Below, piece after piece: positions 16,847 through 24,981 of a stretch of DNA of 64,000 bases. Position 1 is the first letter of the stretch. Every line of letters starts with the position of its first letter. The notes under the pieces were generated by a model that was not told where the DNA came from, did no database searches, and saw only the letters and a list, made by a program, of their open reading frames with translations. This stretch comes from Pandoraea vervacti. GTDB lineage: Bacteria > Pseudomonadota > Gammaproteobacteria > Burkholderiales > Burkholderiaceae. The translations under genes and the position numbers were made by a program. The stretch is taken from the NCBI RefSeq assembly GCF_000934605.2, contig NZ_CP010897.2:1860001-1924000 (forward strand). The letters are read 5' to 3'.

Positions 16847-17296
16847 CTACTGAGACAGGCGATTCGGTGTGTCGTGGATTTCGAAGTACGTCTGGAACGC
16901 CACGGCGAAGCCGACCATCATCAGCATGGCGCCGACAAACAACGACACGCTGACGATGATGACGGCGACCCAGCCCGAACGGGACTTGGTCGTGACCCGA
17001 GTGTTGAATTGTGCGTTCCAGCGCTCATCCGGGCGAAGTCCGTAGACGATCGCGGCGAGAAACGCCGAAAACAGCGAGATGGCGCCGAGAACCGTCAAGA
17101 CCCATCCCGCCGGGGAATGCAGTTCGCTCGTCACAAGCAGCCCCCAACCTGCCACCCCGCACGCAGAACCCACGATGTGGGCCCAGCCGAAGCGATCGCG
17201 CAGGCCGTACAAATAGAAGCGATGCAGCCCCAGCGTGCCGAACAGCATGGCGAGGCCGGCGGTCAGGGTCTTGGACTTGTATGCGACTGCGTTCAT
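16847..17296 (-). CDS. TM2-domain membrane protein
   Basis: A 149-residue protein with four hydrophobic segments. The first pair has the TM2 pattern (G-L-A-M-L-F-G-T-L-G-L-H-R-F-Y-L-Y-G), and an NINE-like N-terminus is replaced by a short basic stretch. The function is unknown. It lies in the middle of a three-gene operon, 9 bases after the lipoprotein stop. Confidence 0.82.
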   Translation of the reverse strand: MNAVAYKSKTLTAGLAMLFGTLGLHRFYLYGLRDRFGWAHIVGSACGVAGWGLLVTSELHSPAGWVLTVLGAISLFSAFLAAIVYGLRPDERWNAQFNTRVTTKSRSGWVAVIIVSVSLFVGAMLMMVGFAVAFQTYFEIHDTPNRLSQ

Positions 17297-17305
17297 TGGG
17301 TGTGG

Positions 17306-18118
17306 TTATCGGGCAGGCGTTTCGCGAAGGACTTCGACGAGCGTCCAGCGCATGCTCGACGCGTCAGCGGGCGGATTGGCCACGGGCTCGCCGTGAATTT
17401 TCACGCGGTATTCTACGCCGGGCTTCCACTCGAAGCCATCGATGTGGGCGTACCACAACTCCCACTGCGATTTTCCGGTGTCGTCCGCCGTACGGACGCG
17501 CAAGCACTTACGCGGTGCTACCCCGACGCAATCCGCCATTTGCGAGTCGACATCCAGAATGCGGTCTTCTGTCCTTGTCGTGCCGCTCGCGCCCGCCACC
17601 GGACGGTTGAGCAGTGTTTGCGACGCGTAGGTCAGCGTCTCGCCGTTGGGCGCGCTCAGTGTCAATTGCGTGTCGCGACGCTCAAAGCGGGTCACGCTCG
17701 GCAGCGTCTTGAGATAACGGGACTCGAACGCCATCGAATCCGCGCACGCCATGCGCGTCGCAGCAGGGGGCTGGATCGTGACCTGACCCTTGCCCGGACC
17801 GATGGTGTACTGACCGAAAATTCGATTGCAGCCGCCTGTGCCGGAGAACGCGCCCTTGTCGTTGAACGTGAGGTTGATCACGCGGCCTTCGGGCAGGCTC
17901 GGGGCGTCGCTTGCGCCTTCCCATTTCACGAGTTGCCACGTGCCGAGAATGTCGGCGGGGCCCGTCGCGGCAGCGGTGGTATCCGCGGCGCCTGACGTCG
18001 GACTCGTGCCGCCGCCCGTCGGTGCGGCGCAACCGGCTAGCAGGGCGGCCGGCACGAGGAGGGTCGCCACATAGGTGGCGAAGGAGGCGGGGCGGAGCGA
18101 GGGTCGGCTTTGCGTCAT
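17306..18118 (-). CDS. Lipoprotein with META (DUF306) and DUF4377 domains
   Basis: About 270 residues. A lipoprotein signal ends in L-L-A-G-C with Cys30 as the lipidation site. A Thr/Ala/Gly-rich linker follows, then a META domain (G-T-W-Q-L-V-K-W, F-S-G-T-G-G-C-N-R-I-F-G-Q-Y), then a DUF4377 domain with C-V-G-x-x-P-R-K-C-L-R-V and W-Y-A-H-I-D-G-F-x-W. META proteins such as HslJ are linked to heat-shock and novobiocin resistance in E. coli. The start at 18118 is chosen because the signal peptide begins there; the frame is open to 18292. First gene of the operon with TM2 and DUF2520. Confidence 0.87.
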   Translation of the reverse strand: MTQSRPSLRPASFATYVATLLVPAALLAGCAAPTGGGTSPTSGAADTTAAATGPADILGTWQLVKWEGASDAPSLPEGRVINLTFNDKGAFSGTGGCNRIFGQYTIGPGKGQVTIQPPAATRMACADSMAFESRYLKTLPSVTRFERRDTQLTLSAPNGETLTYASQTLLNRPVAGASGTTRTEDRILDVDSQMADCVGVAPRKCLRVRTADDTGKSQWELWYAHIDGFEWKPGVEYRVKIHGEPVANPPADASSMRWTLVEVLRETPAR

Positions 18119-18301
18119 GATTTTGAACGGGTGTAGTGGCATGGAGGGCAGGGACGGCCAAAATCGCGTTGAACTGAGGGCAGTGTGTTCAAACGGCGCC
18201 GTGAATACCATGATCCGTTGACCGGGTCTGCGAGGGGACAGTTCCTTGCGTAGGGCTAAGGACATTTCCCAATCGGTGTGGCTAACTGTCATGGCGAGGC
18301 C

Positions 18302-19429
18302 TCAAGGCTTCCGGTACGTGATGCGGTATATCGCGCCGGCATAGTCATCGCTAATCAATAGAGAACCGTCTGGCAATGTCAGCAGATCGACGGGGCGGCC
18401 CCACACGGACTCGTCGGCGCCCAGCCAGCCCTGAGCGAAGACTTCCTGTTTCGCTACATTGCCTTTCGCATCCAGGGCCACGCGTACGACCCGATAGCCG
18501 ACCTTGCTGCTTCGATTCCATGATCCGTGTTCAGCGATAAAGATACTGCCGCGATACGCCTCGGGGAATTGCTTGCCTAAATAGAAGCGCATGCCGAGTG
18601 CTGCAACATGAGCGCCAAGTTTCGCCTTGGGCGGCGTGAAAGCGCTGCAAGCTTTTTCTCGCCCGAAGGCGGAGTCCGCAATGTCGCCCGCATGGCAATA
18701 CGGGAATCCGAAATGCTCGCCGTGACTGGTGAGTCGGTTGAGTTCATCGTCGGGTATATCGTCGCCCAGCGAATCGCGACCGTTGTCAGTGAACCATAGC
18801 GCATTTGTGCCGGGTTGCCAGTCGAATCCCACGGTGTTGCGCACGCCGCGGGCGACGATACGCCAATCGGTACCGTCCGCTTTCATGCTCCCGATCATGG
18901 CGTAGCGATTTTCGTCTCGCTTGCAGGCATCGCAGGGGGCGCCAACACCGACGTAGAGGCGTTGGTCGGGTCCGAAAGCGATGTATCGCCAGCCGTGGTG
19001 GCTTTCCGAAGGTAGCTTGTCGTAGACAGTCGCCGGTTTGCCTGGATTGTCCAGATGATTTTCAATGTCCTCTAGCTTCACGATACGTGAAACCGCCGAG
19101 ATATAGAGGGTGCCATTTCGAATGGCGACACCCACGGGCATGTTCAGACCCGAGGCGATCGTGCGGATTTTGGCGGCGTAGGCGCGCGACGGGTCGAGCG
19201 TGATCGCGTAGACGTTCCCCTGGGCGCGGCTTCCGACAAACAAAGTGCCTTTCGGACCCAACGCCATGCCCCGCGCGCCGGGCACTTGATCGGAGAGGAC
19301 TTCGACGTGGAAACCGGGCGGCAGTGACAGTTGCTCGATCGGAAGGGCCTCGCGCGCTGGCGCGAGTTGAGAGGCGCAGGCGAGGAGCGCGCCCAGAAGG
19401 CGTTGCCATCCGTTGGGAAATCGTGGCAT
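18302..19429 (-). CDS. Secreted PQQ-type sugar/sorbosone dehydrogenase-like protein
   Basis: A 375-residue predicted periplasmic beta-propeller. A signal peptide covers about the first 25 residues. Repeated W/Y-rich blades include G-M-A-L-G-P-K-G-T-L-F-V-G-S, S-H-H-G-W-R-Y-I-A-F-G-P and F-I-A-E-H-G-S-W-N-R. These are typical of the L-sorbosone dehydrogenase / soluble glucose dehydrogenase family. Family members oxidise sugars with pyrroloquinoline quinone, though many homologues are of unknown activity. No PQQ synthesis genes are in the window. It converges with no partner and is divergent from rpsP. Confidence 0.85.
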   Translation of the reverse strand: MPRFPNGWQRLLGALLACASQLAPAREALPIEQLSLPPGFHVEVLSDQVPGARGMALGPKGTLFVGSRAQGNVYAITLDPSRAYAAKIRTIASGLNMPVGVAIRNGTLYISAVSRIVKLEDIENHLDNPGKPATVYDKLPSESHHGWRYIAFGPDQRLYVGVGAPCDACKRDENRYAMIGSMKADGTDWRIVARGVRNTVGFDWQPGTNALWFTDNGRDSLGDDIPDDELNRLTSHGEHFGFPYCHAGDIADSAFGREKACSAFTPPKAKLGAHVAALGMRFYLGKQFPEAYRGSIFIAEHGSWNRSSKVGYRVVRVALDAKGNVAKQEVFAQGWLGADESVWGRPVDLLTLPDGSLLISDDYAGAIYRITYRKP

Positions 19430-19557
19430 GCAGGACTCGCTTCACGCAAAGGATGCGTGCATTGTAGACCAGGGCTCGCAGGGGGGGCGGCAGCGCCGCA
19501 TAGGCGGCCCAATTTGGGCGCGGTACGGCGGGGACCACATTCCGTTTGGCGAAGTGT

Positions 19558-19586
19558 TTGTTTTGACGAGGGTTTTGCGCTATAAT
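19558..19586 (+). promoter_or_regulatory. Probable sigma-70 promoter of the rpsP operon
   Basis: TTGTTT (19558-19563), a 17-bp spacer, and a perfect TATAAT (19581-19586), 45 bp before the rpsP start codon. Confidence 0.6.
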
Positions 19587-19631
19587 CACGCGTTTTCTGT
19601 CCGAACACTTCTGGATTCACAAGGATTTAAT

Positions 19632-19883
19632 ATGGTCGTTATCCGCCTGGCTCGCGGCGGCGCGAAGAAGCGCCCGTTCTACAACATCGTTGCAACCGAC
19701 TCGCGTAACCGCCGCGATGGCCGCTTCATCGAGCGTATTGGCTTCTACAACCCGGTCGCTGCCGAAGGCACGGAAGGTCTGCGTATTGCTCAAGACCGTC
19801 TGACGTACTGGCAAGGCGTTGGCGCACAACTGTCGCCGACCGTGGCTCGTCTGATCAAGCAAGGCGCCAAGGCTGCTGCCTAA
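19632..19883 (+). CDS. rpsP: 30S ribosomal protein S16
   Basis: An 83-residue ribosomal protein of normal length. The opening M-V-V-I-R-L-A-R-G-G-A-K-K-R-P-F-Y and the following G-R-F-I-E-R-I-G-F-Y-N-P are S16 signatures. The ATG at 19632 is right after a TATAAT promoter region; the longer open frame to 19413 is ignored. First gene of the conserved rpsP-rimM-trmD-rplS operon. Confidence 0.97.
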   Translation: MVVIRLARGGAKKRPFYNIVATDSRNRRDGRFIERIGFYNPVAAEGTEGLRIAQDRLTYWQGVGAQLSPTVARLIKQGAKAAA

Positions 19884-20011
19884 GCTTTCAGATAGTCGAG
19901 CTGTACGCATTGCTATCGGTTTGCCGATGGCATGAGAATTGAACGGCGGTGCCTGTTCCCGAGCGATCCGGAGCAGGCATCGCCGTGTGTTCGTCACAAG
20001 GTTGGATTGGC

Positions 20012-20653
20012 ATGGTTCGTACCGCACGTGAGCGGGTACCGCTGAAAATCGGTGCTGAAGCGCGTCGCGCCTCCGGCATACGCGCTGAGCAGGTGCTAGC
20101 CCCGGTGACCGAAGTCCCCGACGATCTCGTCGAGCTTGGTTACATCGGCGATGCCTACGGGATTCGCGGCTGGATCAAGGTGCAGCCGCACACGGGTGAG
20201 GGCGAAGGCCTCTTGTCCGCAGATTGCTGGTATTTCCGCCGCCCCGGTGAGTCGGCCTATACGAAGGCCAACGTGCTGCATAGCCGGGGGCACTCGGGCA
20301 CGGTCGTCGCACAATTGCGGGGAAGCGAGAACCGCACCGCTGCCGAGGCGCTCAAGGGCCTGCAGGTCTGGGTGCCGCGAAGCGCGTTTCCGACAGCAGG
20401 TGAAGACGAGTTCTACTGGGTCGACCTGATCGGCGCTCAGGTGACGAATTTGCAGAACGAATTGCTGGGGAAGGTCGTCGGGTTGCTCGATAACGGTGTG
20501 CACACCGTATTGCGTGTGACGTACGACGTGCCTGCCATCGACGACAAGCCGGCGAAGACCGCCGAGCGCCTGATCCCGTTCGTTGGCCAGTATATTCAGA
20601 CTGTCGATACCAAGGCGGGGCGCATTGTGGCCGACTGGGGTCTCGATTACTGA
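20012..20653 (+). CDS. rimM: Ribosome maturation factor RimM
   Basis: A factor binding S19 and needed for 30S head assembly. About 213 residues if the ATG at 20012 is used. The RimM barrel begins at V-E-L-G-Y-I-G-D-A-Y-G-I-R-G-W-I-K-V and is followed by a PRC barrel (E-F-Y-W-V-D-L-I-G) and I-P-F-V-G-Q-Y-I. Burkholderiaceae versions carry a basic N-terminal extension like the one here. The start is uncertain, since a GTG at 19949 is also open. Confidence 0.92.
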   Translation: MVRTARERVPLKIGAEARRASGIRAEQVLAPVTEVPDDLVELGYIGDAYGIRGWIKVQPHTGEGEGLLSADCWYFRRPGESAYTKANVLHSRGHSGTVVAQLRGSENRTAAEALKGLQVWVPRSAFPTAGEDEFYWVDLIGAQVTNLQNELLGKVVGLLDNGVHTVLRVTYDVPAIDDKPAKTAERLIPFVGQYIQTVDTKAGRIVADWGLDY

Positions 20654-20713
20654 ATTACCGATTGACCGCCCGGTGGCTTTGGCGCCCGGGCACCTATGGA
20701 CGGAACCGGTCTG

Positions 20714-21481
20714 ATGCAGTTTGACGTCGTCACGCTCTTTCCCGAAATGTTTCGGGCACTGACCGACTGGGGCGTCACCAGCAGGGCGCTCAAGCAGTCG
20801 CGCTACGGTTTGCGGTTTTGGAATCCGCGTGATTTCACGCATAACAACTACCGCACGATCGACGATCGTCCCTACGGTGGCGGTCCGGGCATGGTGATGC
20901 TTGCCAAGCCGCTCGACGATGCGATTGCCGCTGCAAAGGCTGCACAGGCGCAAGCCGGCGTGCCGCGTGGTCGGGTGCTGTTGATGTCGCCGCAAGGCAA
21001 GCCGTTGACACACCGTCGGGTTGTAGCGTTGCGCGAGCAGGAGCAGGGTCTGATTTTGCTGTGCGGACGTTACGAAGCCATCGATCAGCGGCTGATTGAT
21101 CGCGTGGTGGATGAAGAGGTCAGCGTCGGCGATTTTGTGCTCTCTGGCGGTGAACTGCCTGCCATGGCGCTCATGGACTCACTGATCCGCCTGCTGCCGG
21201 GGGCGCTGAACGATGAGCAATCGGCGGAGCAAGACAGCTTCGTCAATGGGTTGCTCGACTGTCCGCATTACACGCGGCCGGAAGAATACGAAGGTGTGCG
21301 CGTGCCCGACGTGTTGTTGGGTGGGCATCACGCCGAGATCGAAAAGTGGCGGCGCCGTGAGGCGTTGACCAACACTTGGCGCAAGCGGCCCGATTTGATC
21401 GAGAGCGCACGCGCCAACGGATTGCTCAGTCGTGCCGATGAGGCATGGCTGGCAAGCCTGCAGGCCGATTCGGCCAAGTAG
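20714..21481 (+). CDS. trmD: tRNA (guanine37-N1)-methyltransferase
   Basis: A 255-residue SPOUT enzyme making m1G37 in tRNA, which prevents frameshifting. The start M-Q-F-D-V-V-T-L-F-P-E-M-F is standard; an upstream in-frame ATG at 20696 would add six residues. The trefoil-knot SAM site L-C-G-R-Y-E-A-I-D-Q-R and V-L-S-G-G-E-L-P-A are intact, as is Y-G-G-G-P-G-M-V-M. It lies between rimM and rplS as usual. Confidence 0.96.
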   Translation: MQFDVVTLFPEMFRALTDWGVTSRALKQSRYGLRFWNPRDFTHNNYRTIDDRPYGGGPGMVMLAKPLDDAIAAAKAAQAQAGVPRGRVLLMSPQGKPLTHRRVVALREQEQGLILLCGRYEAIDQRLIDRVVDEEVSVGDFVLSGGELPAMALMDSLIRLLPGALNDEQSAEQDSFVNGLLDCPHYTRPEEYEGVRVPDVLLGGHHAEIEKWRRREALTNTWRKRPDLIESARANGLLSRADEAWLASLQADSAK

Positions 21482-21581
21482 GTTCGGGTGTCGTCATGGG
21501 GACGGCATTCGGTTTGAACCCATCCTCTGTCGGGGCCGGCTCGCCGGTATAACGTCGATACGATGGCACAAGGAGTGGTAA

Positions 21582-21968
21582 ATGAATCTGATCGCCAAGA
21601 TCGAGCAAGAAGAAATCGCGCGTCTGACCGCGAACAAGACGATCCCCGAATTCGCCCCGGGCGACACCGTGATCGTCAACGTCAACGTGGTTGAAGGTAA
21701 CCGCAAGCGCGTTCAGGCTTACGAAGGCGTCGTGATCGCCAAGCGTAACCGTGGCCTGAACTCGGGCTTCATCGTCCGCAAGATTTCGTCGGGTGAAGGC
21801 GTTGAGCGTACGTTCCAGACGTACTCGCCGCTGATCGCCAGCATCGAAGTCAAGCGTCGTGGTGATGTTCGTCGCGCGAAGCTGTACTACCTGCGTGAGC
21901 GTTCGGGCAAGTCGGCACGTATCAAGGAAAAGCTCACGTTCAAGAGCAAGCCTGCTGCCGCCGAGTAA
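21582..21968 (+). CDS. rplS: 50S ribosomal protein L19
   Basis: A 128-residue ribosomal protein. The core F-x-P-G-D-T-V-x-V-x-V, the motif A-Y-E-G-V-V-I-A and the C-terminal R-R-A-K-L-Y-Y-L-R are L19 signatures. An AAGGAG ribosome site precedes the ATG. Last gene of the operon, followed by a strong terminator. Confidence 0.97.
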   Translation: MNLIAKIEQEEIARLTANKTIPEFAPGDTVIVNVNVVEGNRKRVQAYEGVVIAKRNRGLNSGFIVRKISSGEGVERTFQTYSPLIASIEVKRRGDVRRAKLYYLRERSGKSARIKEKLTFKSKPAAAE

Positions 21969-22023
21969 GTCGGGCGCTGCTACGTCTGGCGACCTGTGGC
22001 CGGGCGCAGCAAAAGTCGTACGG

Positions 22024-22049
22024 AAAAGCACCCTTCGGGGTGCTTTTTT
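22024..22049 (+). terminator. Rho-independent terminator of the rpsP-rplS operon
   Basis: AGCACCC-TTCG-GGGTGCT followed by six T residues, 56 bp after the rplS stop. Confidence 0.92.
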
Positions 22050-22199
22050 CGTTCTGTCGTCGTCGCTCGAGCGTCATGCGGCGGTGCGCCATAACGCAGG
22101 CATGCCGCGAATTACCGTGTGAATTGCATTTTCTTCGCGCATACGCACTTTCGGCTTCCTCGTTAAAATAGCGAAGTTATCTATCCTGCAAAGGTCTAC

Positions 22200-22886
22200 G
22201 TGGCCCCACCTCTCATCCTGCACCCTGAAGCATTACCAATCGTCTCGACGGGCGAGGGTGAGCCTTCGGTGCCGGCAGAGCGGTTGACGCCCACGGCGCT
22301 ACGTGACCGTCTGGCCAGCCCGCCGATCTGGACGCCGGAGTCCGGCGTCGTCGAATTGACCTCTGCGTCGCTCTTCACGCCACGCGCTGCTGCGGTCCTC
22401 GTGCCACTGGTGATGCGTCCGCATGGCACCACTGTGCTGCTCACGAAGCGGACCCAGCATCTGAGTACGCACGCAGGGCAGGTGAGCTTCCCCGGGGGGA
22501 GTCGCGAGCCAGATGATCCCACGCCCATTGCGACGGCTTTGCGCGAGTCACGTGAAGAGATTGGACTGGATGCCGGTGCCGTTGAGGTTATCGGGAGTTT
22601 GCCCGACTACGTGACCGGCACCGGCTTTCGCGTGGCGCCGGTCGTGGGGTTGGTCAAACCCCCTTTCGATCTGGTGGCCGACACCGGGGAAGTGGACGAG
22701 ATTTTCGAAGTGCCGCTGGATTTTCTGATGAATCCGGCGCATCACCAGATTCGTGTCTTCAATTATCAGGTCGGTGAGCGCCGCTTCTACGCGATGCCCT
22801 ACCCGAAGCCGGCGGGCGGCGAGTATTTCATTTGGGGAGCGACGGCCGGCATGCTGCGGAATTTCTATCAACTGCTGCGCGCCTGA
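22200..22886 (+). CDS. CoA pyrophosphatase-type Nudix hydrolase
   Basis: A 228-residue protein starting with GTG behind an AAGG site. The Nudix box is visible as G-G-S-R-E and A-L-R-E-S-R-E-E-I-G-L. The upstream L-L-T-K-R-T-x-x-L-x-x-H-x-G-Q-V-S-F-P-G-G is the signature of CoA pyrophosphohydrolases (NudL/PCD1 type). These cleave coenzyme A and its thioesters to phosphopantetheine and 3',5'-ADP. It lies between the rplS terminator and the CobD-like gene, and may be co-transcribed with the latter. Confidence 0.88.
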   Translation: MAPPLILHPEALPIVSTGEGEPSVPAERLTPTALRDRLASPPIWTPESGVVELTSASLFTPRAAAVLVPLVMRPHGTTVLLTKRTQHLSTHAGQVSFPGGSREPDDPTPIATALRESREEIGLDAGAVEVIGSLPDYVTGTGFRVAPVVGLVKPPFDLVADTGEVDEIFEVPLDFLMNPAHHQIRVFNYQVGERRFYAMPYPKPAGGEYFIWGATAGMLRNFYQLLRA

Positions 22887-23021
22887 CGCGAAAGGTCGCC
22901 CGGCAGTGCGGGCGGTGCGCCCGAATGCGTTAGCGAGTGCGTCGCCGAAGCGCACTGGGCGGGCATTTGCGAGAAGCTGTGCTATCGTTACACCATTCCG
23001 TCCGGTGATCTGATCGCACGC

Positions 23022-23960
23022 ATGACATTCTTCTCGGTACTCCTCGCGCTGATCCTCGAGCAGGTGCGTGCCCTCTCCACGCAAAACCCGATCTACAACC
23101 TGATCCGCTCCCACGCGACACACACGTCGCAGTCATTCGACGCGGGGCAGCCGCGTCATGGCGTGCTCGCCTGGCTGGTCGTCGTCGTGCCGTTTGTCCT
23201 GGCCGTTGGCGTCATTTACTACCTGCTGATGCGGGTCAACATTTTCCTGGGTTTTGCCTGGAACGTGCTGATCGTCTATCTGACGATGGGTTTTCGCCAG
23301 TTCAGTCATTACTTCACCGACATTCACGTTGCGCTCAATAACGACAACGTCAACGAAGCGCGCGAGATCCTGCGTCAATGGATCGGCATCGATACGGTCG
23401 ATATGCCGGTGGACGAAATCGTGCGCCACACGCTGTTGCACGCGGTCATCGCGTCCCATCGCCATGTCTTCGGGGTGTTCTTCTGGTTCCTGATGCCGGT
23501 TGGTCCGGCGGGCGCGGTGTTGTACCGACTCGCGGAGTACCTTTCGCGTCGGTGGACGGAAGCCGCACCCGACCGAAGCCCGGCATTCGGCGCGTTTGCA
23601 CGCAAGGCCTTCTACGTCATCGACTGGGTGCCTGCACGTCTGACCGCGATTGGCTTCGCGATCGTTGGTAACTTTGAGGACGCTATCTATGCATGGCGTC
23701 ATTACGCGAAGCAATGGCCAAATGAAAACGAAGGCATTTTGCTCGCCGCCGGGAGCGGCGCCCTGGGCGCGCGACTGACCGGACCGTTGGCTGAAGTGTC
23801 CAGCGTTGACGCCCTCAATCAAGGCGACGACGCGGTGCTGCCCGTCGGTAGCGAGTGCACCCCGCGCACCCTGCAGGCAGCGGTCGGTTTAGTGTGGCGC
23901 GCGGTGCTGTTGTGGATGCTTCTGTTGCTCTTGCTCACGCTTGCCGTCTGGCTCGGCTAA
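23022..23960 (+). CDS. CobD/CbiB-family membrane protein
   Basis: A 312-residue integral membrane protein with helices near both ends and in the middle. The opening F-F-S-V-L-L-A-L-I-L-E-Q and the motif V-P-A-R-L-T-A-I-G-F-A-I-V-G-N-F match the CobD/CbiB-like superfamily, which includes the ethanolamine-phosphate-linking step of cobalamin synthesis and AmpE-like regulators. Isolated copies in Burkholderiaceae are not in cobalamin clusters and none is seen here, so a cobalamin role is doubtful. Confidence 0.82.
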   Translation: MTFFSVLLALILEQVRALSTQNPIYNLIRSHATHTSQSFDAGQPRHGVLAWLVVVVPFVLAVGVIYYLLMRVNIFLGFAWNVLIVYLTMGFRQFSHYFTDIHVALNNDNVNEAREILRQWIGIDTVDMPVDEIVRHTLLHAVIASHRHVFGVFFWFLMPVGPAGAVLYRLAEYLSRRWTEAAPDRSPAFGAFARKAFYVIDWVPARLTAIGFAIVGNFEDAIYAWRHYAKQWPNENEGILLAAGSGALGARLTGPLAEVSSVDALNQGDDAVLPVGSECTPRTLQAAVGLVWRAVLLWMLLLLLLTLAVWLG

Positions 23961-23985
23961 TTTTGCCCGCCTCGCAGGACCTGCG

Positions 23986-24012
23986 AAAAACCCCGCGGAA
24001 GCGGGGTTTTTT
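23986..24012. terminator. Bidirectional terminator between CobD-like gene and rsgA
   Basis: A5-CCCCGC-GGAA-GCGGGG-T6. It has an A run on one side and a T run on the other, so it can stop both convergent transcripts. Confidence 0.9.
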
Positions 24013-24039
24013 GTTGCATGGCGTATGCGCTGTCGTCGC

Positions 24040-24981
24040 TTAATACGGGATCTGCTGTTCCGACTCGTGGACGAGTTGCGCATAGAGCGCGTGGCGCTGT
24101 TGCGAAATCCGCCCATCGGCGACGGCTTCCAGGATTGCGCAGCCCGGTTCCTTCAGGTGATGACAGTTGTAGAAACGGCATCCGGTCAGGAGTGGGCGAA
24201 ACTCGGGAAACGCGCGCTCCAATGCGCCTTCCTTGAGGTGATGCAGGCCAAACTCCTGAAAACCGGGGGAGTCGATGAGCAGACCGCCATCCGGGAGGTG
24301 AAAGATGCGCGTGAAGGTCGTTGTATGTTTGCCGGAATTCAATACCGTCGAAATTTCGCGCGTGGCAGCGTCTGCATTGGGCACGACGAGGTTCACCAGA
24401 CTCGATTTTCCCATTCCGGACTGGCCAAGCAGCAGGGATGCCTGATGGGCCAGGCGAGGCAACAGCAGTGCTTTTGCTGTTTCGGGATCCGCACGTACCG
24501 ATAACTCGAGCACTTCATATCCGAGTGCCCGGTACGGCGCCAGACGTTCGCGGGCGGTCGGCAAGGCGCTGGTCACGTCCGTCTTATTCAGGACAATCAA
24601 CGGCCGCAGTTCGTTAGCTTCCGCGGCAACGAGGGCACGGCCAAGCAAGTCCTCGCTAAAGTACGGTTCCGTCGCCAGCATGATGACCAACTGGTCGATG
24701 TTGGCGGCAAACAGTTTGCTCTTGAACTGGTCCGAGCGATAGAGCAGATTACGCCGCGGCAGAATCTCCTCGATGACGCCCTGATCCCCCGTGCGCGCCC
24801 AGGAGACCTCATCGCCAACGGCGATTTCGCTCTTCTTGCCGCGCGGGAAGCACAGCACGGTCTCACCGTCGCTGGCTTCGACGACGTAATGACGGCCGTG
24901 GGCGGCGGCTACGCGTCCGTGGCGCCGTGCCTGTTCGGTCGTCTGAACCGCCTGCGTTTTATCCTTGGCGCCGCGCTTCAT
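24040..24981 (-). CDS. rsgA: Ribosome small subunit-dependent GTPase RsgA
   Basis: A 313-residue circularly permuted GTPase that checks late 30S maturation. An OB-fold comes first, then G4 (N-K-T-D at 132-135) before G1 (G-Q-S-G-M-G-K-S at 186-193), and G3 (D-S-P-G-F). A C-terminal zinc knuckle follows with ligands in G-C-R-F-Y-N-C-H-H and P-G-C. The start codon overlaps the stop of the upstream M48 protease gene (ATGA), so the two are translationally coupled. Confidence 0.95.
   Translation of the reverse strand: MKRGAKDKTQAVQTTEQARRHGRVAAAHGRHYVVEASDGETVLCFPRGKKSEIAVGDEVSWARTGDQGVIEEILPRRNLLYRSDQFKSKLFAANIDQLVIMLATEPYFSEDLLGRALVAAEANELRPLIVLNKTDVTSALPTARERLAPYRALGYEVLELSVRADPETAKALLLPRLAHQASLLLGQSGMGKSSLVNLVVPNADAATREISTVLNSGKHTTTFTRIFHLPDGGLLIDSPGFQEFGLHHLKEGALERAFPEFRPLLTGCRFYNCHHLKEPGCAILEAVADGRISQQRHALYAQLVHESEQQIPY

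Noticed and set aside
15821..17995. Long plus-strand frame of 724 codons with a GGAG-type site after the LexA box
   Set aside because: It is antisense to two or three well-supported genes (DUF2520, TM2, lipoprotein) and its translation is Arg/Gly/His-rich with no domains, as expected for a high-GC shadow.
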